IMG/VR virus record: IMGVR_UViG_3300045741_000104
Location: 1-64,000 of that record
Direction: 5' to 3' (one strand)
Length of the DNA: 64,000 bases
Source of the DNA: a virus
Each line of letters starts with the position of its first letter. The stretch's first letter is position 1. Under the pieces are notes generated by a model. The model searched no databases. It was not told where the DNA came from and saw only the letters and a program-made list of their open reading frames with translations. The position numbers and the translations under genes are program-made. Of this stretch, positions 39,062-46,409 are shown in pieces.

Positions 39062-40380
39062 TACTTTCCTCAACCACTCAGAAACTCCAGATCATCCTCG
39101 GCGGCGCTGCGGCGACCGCCAACTCGCCTGTGCTTGTCGATTACATCGAGAGCAACGCATCCACGACCACACACAACATCGCCGCATCGAACACGAACGG
39201 TGCGGGCGCCGTCGATATTCTCGCCGCGCCAGCGTCTTCGACGCAGCGGCGCGTTACGGCGATAACTGTCTGCAATGCGGACAGTGCGGCGATCAGCGTC
39301 ACGATCCGCTTGAACGACAACGGCACGACTTACGATATTCTCAGCGGTGTCACGCTGGCGCAACTCTCGGCGCTTCAGTTCACTCGCGAAGGCGGGTGGG
39401 AAGTCGTCGCTGCGGGTGGCGGTGCGCGCGATCTTCGCTCTGGGTGGGTGCAAGAGTTCAAGGCTTCTGGCACTTGGTATAAGCCGCCGAATTGCCGGTT
39501 CTTTATGGTCGATTGCGTTGGCGGCGGCGGATCAGGTGGGGGCGGTGAAGGCCGCGCGTCTGGTGCCGTTCGCGTTGGTGGAGGCGGGGGCGGTGGTGGT
39601 AAGCGCAACCGAATGATCTTCCTCGCGTCTGACCTTCCCGCGTCTGTCGCGATCACTGTAGCAACGCAAACGACGGGCGGCGCTGGCGGAACAACGGCTG
39701 CGGGTTCAAATGGGTCCGCTGGCGGTAGCAGTTCTTTCGGTTCTTATTTGACGGCGTTTGGCGGTGGAGGCGGCGCGGGAGGCGCTGTATCTGGAGCAGG
39801 AACGCTCGGCGCTGGCGGTGGTGGCGGTGGTGGGTCTGGTGCCGGAACAAGCGGCACAAGTTCCTCAACGGTAGCTGGTGGGCAAGCAATGCTCGCATCT
39901 GCGGCAGCGACCGCCTACGCGGACGCGCGGGGTGCTGGAACTGCATCAGCTTCATTTTACGGCGGTGGTGCTGGTGGGTCTGGAGCCGCTGCTGGAACCG
40001 TTGGCGCGGCTGGCGGCGCTGCTTATTTCTCGGGTTCTGCGGGCGGTTCTGGCGGGGGTTTAACTGCTGCGAATGCTATGTCTGCTGGTGGTGCTGGCGG
40101 TGTAGATGGGCAAGTTGGAACAGGTGCTACGGCGGGCGCGGCTGGCGGCGGTAGAGGCGTCAATGGGTCACAAGTATCAGGGTTTGTTGGGACTGGTGGC
40201 GGGGGCGGCGGGTCGCTTTATCTCGCTGTTGGCAATCCTACCGGAGGCACGGGCGGCGACGGTGGCTGGCCCGGCGGTGGCGGCGGCGGCGGCGGCGCTG
40301 CTTCGAGCGGGTCGGGAACCGCAACCGGCGGCTCTGGCGGCAAAGGCGGGGGCGGAATGGTCCGCGTAATGGGATGGTGA
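39058..40380 (+). CDS. Glycine-rich fibre-tip or adhesin protein, copy 2 (440 aa)
   Basis: GTG start at 39058 overlaps the previous stop (GTGA). N-terminal [20 protein letters not shown] and [17 protein letters not shown] closely match copy 1; VQEFKASGTWYKPPNCRFFM opens the glycine part. Endings VRVMGW are identical in copies 1 and 2, so these two are the closest pair. The glycine region between differs in length and in the loop residues. Confidence 0.75.
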   Translation: MILSSTTQKLQIILGGAAATANSPVLVDYIESNASTTTHNIAASNTNGAGAVDILAAPASSTQRRVTAITVCNADSAAISVTIRLNDNGTTYDILSGVTLAQLSALQFTREGGWEVVAAGGGARDLRSGWVQEFKASGTWYKPPNCRFFMVDCVGGGGSGGGGEGRASGAVRVGGGGGGGGKRNRMIFLASDLPASVAITVATQTTGGAGGTTAAGSNGSAGGSSSFGSYLTAFGGGGGAGGAVSGAGTLGAGGGGGGGSGAGTSGTSSSTVAGGQAMLASAAATAYADARGAGTASASFYGGGAGGSGAAAGTVGAAGGAAYFSGSAGGSGGGLTAANAMSAGGAGGVDGQVGTGATAGAAGGGRGVNGSQVSGFVGTGGGGGGSLYLAVGNPTGGTGGDGGWPGGGGGGGGAASSGSGTATGGSGGKGGGGMVRVMGW

Positions 40381-40384
40381 CGCG

Positions 40385-41725
40385 ATGATTTTAACCGCAA
40401 CGACACAGACCCTTGAAGTGCTTCTGGGCGCGGCTATCGCAACAGCGAATAGCCCGGTCACGGTCGATTATGTGAACTTCTCATCGTCCGCAGTCACGCC
40501 CGGTGTGCAGGCGGTGAACACGAACGGCGTTGCGGCGGTCACGATACTTTCGGCTCCCGCCGCGTCTTCACAGTCGAAGGTCAATCATCTTTCGCTTCCT
40601 AATAAAGACACCGCGCCAATAACAGTCACCATCCGCATCAATGACAACGGCACTTATTACAACGTCCTGTCGGGTGTGCTTCTGGGTGTGGGCTACTCAC
40701 TCAACTACACCGACGCGCGCGGCTGGTATGTTCTGGACGCGAACGGCGCGACGGCGACAGAGCAATGCGCAGGTTATGCGTTCGTCGGCGTCTACACTTC
40801 GGCCTCGAATAGTCTTGCGGCCTCTGGCGTTTCGCTTTGCTCCGTGCTTCATGTCGAGTGCGTTGGCGGCGGTGGCGCAGGTGGTGGCGGGCAAGGTGCT
40901 GCGGCTGGTTCAATCCGTTCTGGCGGTGGCGGTGGCGGTGGCGGCAAGAAAGTCGTAGCTCAGTTCGTTAAGTCAGACATTTCATTTCCGGTGACGATCA
41001 CTGTAGGGCAGACCAAGACAGGCGCGACGGGCGGAACTGGCGCGGCTGGCAGCAATGGCAGCGCGGGCGATCCATCTTCTTTCGGCGCGTATCTAATTGG
41101 CTACGCTGGCGGGGGTGGCGCGGGCGGTGGTCAGACCGCGAACACAGGCGGCGGTGGTGCGGGTGGCGGCGGTTCTACTGGCGCTGGCGGCAATGCGACG
41201 ACCTCGACGGCGGGAACTGGCGGCGCTGCTTTCCTTGCGGGGTCAGGCAATAACACTTTTCAAGCGACTGACAATGGCGGCGGGGGCGGCACAGGCGCAA
41301 CGTCGTCTAATACAGGTTCGCACTCATTCCTTGGCGGCGGCGGTGGGGGCGGCGGAACGACTTCAACGGCGGCGGGCGGAACCGGGGGCAACTCTTGGTC
41401 TTCCGCTGCTGGCGGCGGCGGTGGCGGCGGCATAAATGCCGCAAACCCCGGCACGGCGCAGGCGGGCGGCACAGGTGGCTATACGGGCGGTGATGCGACT
41501 TCGACTTCTGTCGGCGTTGCGGCGGGCCAGCCGGGTGCGACAGGCTCATCGCTCAAGTGTGGCGGCGGTGGTGGGGGCGGAACCGGCTCGAATAGCACGA
41601 CAGGCGGCGCAGGCGGCGATGGCGGATTTCCCGGCGGTGGTGGCGGTGGAGGCGGCGGCGGAACGAATGTTGGCGGCGCAGGCGGCGCGGGCGCGGCGGG
41701 TCGCGTCGTAGTCTACGGGTGGTGA
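40385..41725 (+). CDS. Glycine-rich fibre-tip or adhesin protein, copy 3 (446 aa)
   Basis: Starts four bases after the previous stop. N-terminus MILTATTQTLEVLLGAAIAT and RINDNGTYYNVLSG is homologous to copies 1 and 2. The bridge to the glycine region is different (CAGYAFVGVYTSASNSLAAS), and the ending is GRVVVYGW. It seems more diverged than copies 1 and 2. Confidence 0.75.
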   Translation: MILTATTQTLEVLLGAAIATANSPVTVDYVNFSSSAVTPGVQAVNTNGVAAVTILSAPAASSQSKVNHLSLPNKDTAPITVTIRINDNGTYYNVLSGVLLGVGYSLNYTDARGWYVLDANGATATEQCAGYAFVGVYTSASNSLAASGVSLCSVLHVECVGGGGAGGGGQGAAAGSIRSGGGGGGGGKKVVAQFVKSDISFPVTITVGQTKTGATGGTGAAGSNGSAGDPSSFGAYLIGYAGGGGAGGGQTANTGGGGAGGGGSTGAGGNATTSTAGTGGAAFLAGSGNNTFQATDNGGGGGTGATSSNTGSHSFLGGGGGGGGTTSTAAGGTGGNSWSSAAGGGGGGGINAANPGTAQAGGTGGYTGGDATSTSVGVAAGQPGATGSSLKCGGGGGGGTGSNSTTGGAGGDGGFPGGGGGGGGGGTNVGGAGGAGAAGRVVVYGW

Positions 41726-41729
41726 TGAG

Positions 41730-43079
41730 ATGTTCTTAGACGCAACAACCAAATCCCTCGAAATCATTCTCGCCGCTGCGCCTGCCGCAAACCAGTGCTC
41801 GGTCGTCGTCAGCTACGCCGACATCGCGGCGTCAACCTTGACGCCGGGGTCGCAGCGCAGCTTGTCGAACAGCACATCCGATGCGGTGATCCTGTCGGCT
41901 CCCGGCGCGGGCGTTGTGCGCAAGGTGAACAACATCACCATCGCCAACCGCGACACCGCGCCGGTCAACGTGACCGTCGTCCTCGATGTGAGCGGGACGC
42001 ATTACAACTATGTGAGCGGGCTGTTTCTTGCGCCGGGATCGACGCTGCAATTCTCCGATGTAAATGGGTGGACTGTTCTTGGTCAGGACGGGTCGTTGCA
42101 GATCGCGACCGGCGCGGTGGTCGATATTCAGACTTTCACTTCGTCTGGTGTTTGGACGAAGCCGACTGCGGCGACCTATGTGCGCGCCATTGTCACAGGC
42201 GGTGGCGGTGGCGGTGGCGGCGGTGAAGGCCGCGCGGCCGGAACGATCCGATCTGCGGGCGGCGGGGGCGGCGGCGGCAAGAGGATGGACGAAATCTTCC
42301 TCGCCTCAGAAGTCCCCAACAGGATTTACGTTGGCGTCGGGTCAGGCGGCGCAGGCGGCTATGGCGGCGCGACGGCGGCGGGCGGCAACGGTTCGGCTGG
42401 ATCAACTTCCAACTTCGGCGCAATGCTCTACGGGTTCGGTGGTGGTGGCGGCGCGGGCGGCGGCGCAACCGCTTCTACTGGCGGCGGTGGCGGGGCTGGT
42501 GGCGGCGGAACAGCCGCAGGAGCTTCCGCAACTTCTTCAACTGGCGGAACTGGCGGCGCGGCTTACGGGTCTGGCGCAGCGGCAGGAACAAGTTCCGCGA
42601 CACATGCGGGCGCTGGTGGCGCAACCGGCACGACTTCCTCGGCGGCTGGCGGGTCGGGTTATCTAGGCGGCGCGGGCGGCGGCAATGGCACGACTTCTGG
42701 CGCGGCGGGTGGTGCTGGTGGTTCGTCCTTCTTGTCAGGCGCGGGCGGCGGCGGTGGTGGGTCTGGCGGCGAAGCGGCTTCTCCCGGCACAGCGCGCGAT
42801 GGCGGCGCGGGCGGATCGACGGGCGGATCAGCCACAACTTCTGGCGGTGGTGGAGCGGCCGGCACTTCTGGCGGCGCGGGAACCGGCGGCGCTTCTGGAT
42901 CATCGACGCAATGCGGAACGGGCGGCGGTGGCGGCGCAGGGTCTGCTTCAACTACGGGCGGCGCTGGCGCTGTTGGCGGCGCACATGGCGGCGGTGGTGG
43001 GGGCGGCGGCGGTGGAACTTCTACTGGTGGCGCTGGCGGTGCGGGCGGTGCTGGCTCTGTTATCGTGATTTGCTGGTGA
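41730..43079 (+). CDS. Glycine-rich fibre-tip or adhesin protein, copy 4 (449 aa)
   Basis: ATG at 41730, four bases after copy 3. The N-terminus (MFLDATTKSLEIILAAAPAA, later VVLDVSGTHYNYVSG) belongs to the same family. The bridge is TFTSSGVWTKPTAATYVRAI, the more common form of this motif in other phages. It is followed by the longest glycine region and ends GSVIVICW. All four copies end in a hydrophobic strand and Trp. Confidence 0.75.
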   Translation: MFLDATTKSLEIILAAAPAANQCSVVVSYADIAASTLTPGSQRSLSNSTSDAVILSAPGAGVVRKVNNITIANRDTAPVNVTVVLDVSGTHYNYVSGLFLAPGSTLQFSDVNGWTVLGQDGSLQIATGAVVDIQTFTSSGVWTKPTAATYVRAIVTGGGGGGGGGEGRAAGTIRSAGGGGGGGKRMDEIFLASEVPNRIYVGVGSGGAGGYGGATAAGGNGSAGSTSNFGAMLYGFGGGGGAGGGATASTGGGGGAGGGGTAAGASATSSTGGTGGAAYGSGAAAGTSSATHAGAGGATGTTSSAAGGSGYLGGAGGGNGTTSGAAGGAGGSSFLSGAGGGGGGSGGEAASPGTARDGGAGGSTGGSATTSGGGGAAGTSGGAGTGGASGSSTQCGTGGGGGAGSASTTGGAGAVGGAHGGGGGGGGGGTSTGGAGGAGGAGSVIVICW

Positions 43080-43086
43080 GGATGAC

Positions 43087-43521
43087 ATGGCGAAATATGC
43101 ACTGATCAAGAACAACATCGTGGAGAACATCATCGAGTGGGATGGCGTCTCCGAGTTCCAGCCGCCGGACGGCTACGCGATGATCCCGGCTGAAGACGCT
43201 GTGGCTATCGGCACGCGTGCCGGCGCGCCCGGCACGATCCCCGACATCTCGGATCGCCAGTTCTTCCAGATGGCGGCGATGATGTCACTCATCACGCAGG
43301 ACGAGGCGCTCGCCGCCGTCAAGACCGGCACCATCCCGACAGTCCTTCAGGGCATCATTGACAGCATCCCCGACGCGGGCGCGCGGTTCGCCGCGACCAT
43401 GATGCTCGCCGGCGCGACGGTCTTCCAGCGCAACCACCCGTTCACAGAACAGGTCGGCTCTGCTATGGGTTGGACCAGTCAGCAACTCGATGACTTCTTC
43501 TTAGCAGCGAGTGTCCTATGA
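43087..43521 (+). CDS. Putative fibre assembly or tail-associated protein (144 aa)
   Basis: Begins MAKYALIKNNIVENIIEWDG, the 'k-Y-A-L-i-k-n-x-x-V-x-N-I-I-x-W-d-G' opening of small proteins encoded after phage fibre genes, often fibre chaperones. The C-terminal half is helical. Four-base overlap with the endolysin gene. Confidence 0.6.
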   Translation: MAKYALIKNNIVENIIEWDGVSEFQPPDGYAMIPAEDAVAIGTRAGAPGTIPDISDRQFFQMAAMMSLITQDEALAAVKTGTIPTVLQGIIDSIPDAGARFAATMMLAGATVFQRNHPFTEQVGSAMGWTSQQLDDFFLAASVL

Positions 43522-44465
43522 CTACTTTCTCTGGCGCAGCCCGCCCGATCACGGCTCCTGATGTCGCCAAAGAGGCGACACTCTATGGCATCGACCTCCC
43601 CGGCTGTCGCGCGCTCATGGATGTGGAAAGTAAGAACAAGGGCTTCGATAACAAGAAGCGTCCGATCATCCTGTTCGAGCCGCACGTTTTTTACCGGCAG
43701 TTGCGTGGCACACAGCGCGATTTAGCCGAGCAGAAGGGACTGGCCTACCCTCACTGGGGCGAGCGGGCGTATCCCAGTGGGCAGGACGCCCAGTATAAGC
43801 GTCTCGCCGCCGCCATCGCGATCAATGAGGAAGCCGCCTACAGGGCCATCAGCATGGGCATGGGGCAGGTCCTCGGCGAGAACTATGCGGTCTGCGGCTG
43901 CACATCCGCCAAGCAGATGTTCGAGTTCTGCTTGGAGAGTGAGGCGAACCAGCTTCAGTGCATGATGGAGTATCTCAAGGGCAACCATCTGCTCCACTAT
44001 GTGAACACTCACAACTGGCTGGCGCTCGCCAGCGGCTACAATGGTAAAGGTCAGGCCAAGAAATATGCCGGGTGGCTGAAGAAGGCCCACGACCGCTGGG
44101 CGCGCATCCTGTCGAAGCCGCGTGAGGACCTCGATGCACAGGACCTCAAGGACGCCGGGTCGCAGATCGTCACTGCCGCAGACTTCGGTCAGAAGGTAGT
44201 CAAGACCGCCGCCGTGGTGGGTCCGACCGCCGGCGTCATGCTCGACGCCGCCACCAAGGGAATGGAGCCTGTCACTCAGGCCGTGCAGACGGCGCAGCAG
44301 GCGCAGAGCGCATGGGAGTGGGTCAGGGATAACTGGGAGTTTCTTGCTGTGCTGGGTCTCACAGCGGTGTTCCTCGTCCTCTGCTATCTCGCCTACAAGG
44401 CGTTTCACAATGTGATCCATGAGCGAGTAGAAAACGCCCGCAACGGCATGAACCTCCGCATATAG
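43518..44465 (+). CDS. Endolysin: muramidase domain with C-terminal membrane segment (315 aa)
   Basis: The N-terminal domain has ALMDVESKNKGFDNKKRPII followed by LFEPHVFYRQL, the 'v-E-s-x-x-x-G-F ... i-L-F-E-x-H-x-F' signature of the N-acetylmuramidase family (DUF3380), with the catalytic Glu in DVES. AYRAISMGMGQVLGENYAVC and SGYNGKGQAKKYAGWL are further family blocks. Near residues 275-293 lies a hydrophobic helix (FLAVLGLTAVFLVLCYLAY), followed by a basic tail. A C-terminal membrane anchor is unusual; most membrane-tethered lysins carry it at the N-terminus. Start overlaps the previous gene (ATGA). Confidence 0.85.
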   Translation: MTTFSGAARPITAPDVAKEATLYGIDLPGCRALMDVESKNKGFDNKKRPIILFEPHVFYRQLRGTQRDLAEQKGLAYPHWGERAYPSGQDAQYKRLAAAIAINEEAAYRAISMGMGQVLGENYAVCGCTSAKQMFEFCLESEANQLQCMMEYLKGNHLLHYVNTHNWLALASGYNGKGQAKKYAGWLKKAHDRWARILSKPREDLDAQDLKDAGSQIVTAADFGQKVVKTAAVVGPTAGVMLDAATKGMEPVTQAVQTAQQAQSAWEWVRDNWEFLAVLGLTAVFLVLCYLAYKAFHNVIHERVENARNGMNLRI

Positions 44466-44478
44466 TTAGGCTTTGACC

Positions 44479-44682
44479 ATGCGCTTTCTCACACTGGCTC
44501 TGCTGCTTCTCTTGACCTCTCCCGCCTACGCCGATCACGGCTGGCCGCATGATCCATGCGAGGACAGGGAAGAAGAGTGTCACTCCGTCCCCGAGATCGA
44601 CGGGGCGGCGCTCCCCAAGGCGATCCTGCTGATGGTGTCCCTCTACATCGTGGCGTCAGCCAGCATGAAACGGCGGGGGTAA
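44479..44682 (+). CDS. Secreted small protein with VPEID-like C-terminal sorting tail (67 aa)
   Basis: ATG at 44479. MRFLTLALLLLLTSPAYA is a clear signal peptide with an A-Y-A cleavage site. The mature part is short and acidic with cysteines (DHGWPHDPCEDREEECHS). Then VPEIDGAALPKAILLMVSLY continues into a second hydrophobic helix and ends ASMKRRG. The order 'VPEID, hydrophobic helix, Arg/Lys cluster' is the layout of PEP-CTERM/VPEID-CTERM-type sorting signals of Gram-negative bacteria. It lies in the lysis cassette; it could also be a membrane-anchored lysis accessory. Confidence 0.7.
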   Translation: MRFLTLALLLLLTSPAYADHGWPHDPCEDREEECHSVPEIDGAALPKAILLMVSLYIVASASMKRRG

Positions 44683-44684
44683 GA

Positions 44685-45257
44685 ATGTTCATCAAGCAAC
44701 TTTGGAACCGCTTCATGCGCGCCATCGGCGCGCAGCGGACTTGGTCGATCCTCAACGGGACGCCTGTCGCCTATGACGACGATGGTAATCCCTACTTCGA
44801 CTTCCCATCCTATAGCCCCGGCGTGAACTACCTGCGGACGCCGGTCAAGGGCGTGCTCGGCCCGATCACGGTCCACTTCCAGATTACCGGCCTCGATCCG
44901 GTATTCGACTTCCGAACCAACCCCGATAACACGGGCCTCGCGCCTAGCTCTGTGCGGATCATGATCCAGCGTAAGGGCGATCAGATGACCGAGTTTCAGG
45001 AGTTCCACCGCTTCTGGTCGCGCCCGGCGTTCCGCAAGCTGGAGCCGGGGTCGTTCACTCTGATCGCTACGCTTGAGCCGTCCAACTGGTCGTCGGTCTT
45101 CGGCAAGACCGGGGATCAGGCGCAGAACGAGTTCTGGGCGACCCTGCAGGACGCCGAGTATCTCTGCCTCACTTTCGGCGGCGGGTCGTTCTTCGGCCAC
45201 AGCGTCTTCGTGCCGCAGGGCAATGCGCGCTTCACGGTCAAGGGAGTGGTGGTATGA
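44685..45257 (+). CDS. Hypothetical protein in lysis region (190 aa)
   Basis: Start at 44685 (MFIKQLWNRFMRAIGAQRTW) has GGGGG upstream; a longer frame from 44556 would run antiparallel to nothing but overlaps the upstream gene fully. The rest is beta-rich (GPITVHFQITGLDPVFDFRT, and later YLCLTFGGGSFFGHSVFVPQ). Similar 'LGPITVHFQI ... F-G-G-G-x-x-x-G-H' proteins are found near phage lysis genes. Function unknown. Confidence 0.6.
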   Translation: MFIKQLWNRFMRAIGAQRTWSILNGTPVAYDDDGNPYFDFPSYSPGVNYLRTPVKGVLGPITVHFQITGLDPVFDFRTNPDNTGLAPSSVRIMIQRKGDQMTEFQEFHRFWSRPAFRKLEPGSFTLIATLEPSNWSSVFGKTGDQAQNEFWATLQDAEYLCLTFGGGSFFGHSVFVPQGNARFTVKGVVV

Positions 45258-45415
45258 GCCCGCTGATCGTTTTCGGCGTCTTTTTGTTCGTGCTGTTTGG
45301 AGGGGCTGATGGGCTGGTTAGGTATTCTTGCCGAGATCGCCGGTTCCCGTATCGGCCAGATCGTCATGGTCGCCATCGTCAGTTATGGGCTGGGATGGGC
45401 GAGGACCGACCATAG
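45254..45415 (+). CDS. Possible small membrane protein overlapping the spanin (53 aa)
   Basis: ATG at 45254 in an ATGA junction. The first 20 residues (MSPLIVFGVFLFVLFGGADG) form a membrane helix; the remaining 33 are read in another frame over the start of the spanin gene and are Arg-rich. The junction and hydrophobic start support translation; it could be a holin-like peptide or simply carry ribosomes to the next start. Confidence 0.35.
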   Translation: MSPLIVFGVFLFVLFGGADGLVRYSCRDRRFPYRPDRHGRHRQLWAGMGEDRP

Positions 45416-45707
45416 TTGGCGGGAGTGGACGAAGCAGCAGCAGGCGGCGGCTGAAGTCCTGCATCAAGTGGAACTGGCGCGTGAGGCTCAGAACGCCGTG
45501 GAGATTGCCAAGGCGGCGACCGAGCGCGTAGAGGACGATGAGGCTGAGTTGGCCAAGCTGCGTCAACAAGTCGCAGATTTCGATAAGGGCGAAGCCAATG
45601 CGAAAGACCCGTGTCTCATGGATAGTCGTCTCATTGGCGCTTCTGACCGGATGCGCCAGCCAGCCCCGTCTCGTCGTCACCCCAAACTTACCCGACCTTC
45701 CAAGTGA
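45309..45707 (+). CDS. Inner-membrane spanin subunit (Rz-like)
   Basis: ATG at 45309 after GGAGGGG. An N-terminal membrane helix (GQIVMVAIVSYGLGW) is followed by a long coiled coil (QQQAAAEVLHQVELAREAQN to RQQVADFDKGEAN), the layout of i-spanins. A lipoprotein gene starts inside it in another frame, as in Rz/Rz1 pairs. With that partner it would fuse inner and outer membranes at lysis, which implies a Gram-negative host. Confidence 0.8.
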   Translation: MGWLGILAEIAGSRIGQIVMVAIVSYGLGWARTDHSWREWTKQQQAAAEVLHQVELAREAQNAVEIAKAATERVEDDEAELAKLRQQVADFDKGEANAKDPCLMDSRLIGASDRMRQPAPSRRHPKLTRPSK

Positions 45708-45861
45708 CCTGAAGAAGACGGTCCCGCTGGCTGATCCGCGGAAGTCCAAGACCCAAGGCGGCTTCGCGCTGGCGAACCGCGCGACGACCATTCAGGCGAA
45801 CCAGAAGATTGTTCGGTTCAACTCATTCTATGAAGATGTGCGGGCGGGGAACGGGCAATGA
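45598..45861 (+). CDS. Outer-membrane spanin lipoprotein (Rz1-like, 87 aa)
   Basis: ATG at 45598 within the Rz-like gene. MRKTRVSWIVVSLALLTGCA is a lipoprotein signal with the lipobox L-T-G-C. The mature part is Pro-rich (VVTPNLPDLPSDLKKTVPLA), as in o-spanins, and extends beyond the end of the Rz-like gene. It overlaps the next gene by four bases. Confidence 0.82.
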   Translation: MRKTRVSWIVVSLALLTGCASQPRLVVTPNLPDLPSDLKKTVPLADPRKSKTQGGFALANRATTIQANQKIVRFNSFYEDVRAGNGQ

Positions 45862-46304
45862 CCACAGACCGATACACGGGACCAGAGCGCCGCGACCCGG
45901 ACGACTTTGACAGCGCCGTCAGAGGCCACATCAGCGCCTGCGCGTGGAAGACCTTCCCTTTCGTCATGTCCGGCTTCATCGCCACCTTTGGCTGGGGCGT
46001 CTCGATAGAGACGCGGATCAACAACATCCAGACGATCCAAGCCGAGCGGACCATCAAGATGGCGGCGGTGGATGTTCGCCTCAGCGACATTGCCAAAGCG
46101 GCTTACGATCCCGCGCCCAAGCCTGAGACGAAGGTCGCCGTCGAGGCGCTCAGGGCCGACCACAACAGCATGATGGACAAGATAGACAGACTGGAGGACC
46201 GGGTGAACAACCTGCATAATTTCCTGCTCCAGCTGCCGCCGAGACCCGCTCCACTCCCCAGTAGGCGGGGCATGGCCCCCTTCAAACCGGAGGAGCAAGG
46301 ATGA
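45858..46304 (+). CDS. Membrane protein with coiled coil, holin candidate (148 aa)
   Basis: ATGA overlap with the o-spanin. One membrane segment (FPFVMSGFIATFGWGV, about residues 32-48) is preceded by a charged N-terminus (DRYTGPERRDPDDFD) and followed by a coiled coil (MMDKIDRLEDRVNNLHNFLL). Proteins of this layout occur in phage lysis cassettes; it is the best holin candidate here, although a single membrane helix does not prove it. Confidence 0.5.
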   Translation: MTTDRYTGPERRDPDDFDSAVRGHISACAWKTFPFVMSGFIATFGWGVSIETRINNIQTIQAERTIKMAAVDVRLSDIAKAAYDPAPKPETKVAVEALRADHNSMMDKIDRLEDRVNNLHNFLLQLPPRPAPLPSRRGMAPFKPEEQG

Positions 46305-46408
46305 AAAAGCTCGTTTTGCTGGTCGCCTTGGCGATGGTATTGTCCGGCTGCGAAGTAGCTCGCTACGCCGCGAAATGCACGACCATCTCCCAAGCGAATT
46401 GCAACTGA
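46301..46408 (+). CDS. Small lipoprotein (35 aa)
   Basis: Read directly: ATG at 46301 with AGGAG upstream, ATGA overlap with the previous gene, stop at 46406-46408. MKKLVLLVALAMVLSGCEVA is a lipoprotein signal with L-S-G-C; the mature part has three further cysteines (counting lipid Cys apart, K-C-T-T-I-S-Q-A-N-C-N). Role in lysis or surface exclusion is possible. Confidence 0.7.
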   Translation: MKKLVLLVALAMVLSGCEVARYAAKCTTISQANCN

Positions 46409-46409
46409 C

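Noticed and set aside
37742-43079. A diversity-generating retroelement acting on the fibre genes
   Set aside because: No reverse transcriptase and no template/variable repeat pair was seen in the window; the repeats are simple glycine codons.
37540-43102. Many Pro/Arg/Ala-rich frames in and against the glycine-rich genes
   Set aside because: GGC/GCC-rich repeats leave all frames open; only the four coupled frames with conserved N-terminal domains and ends are supported.
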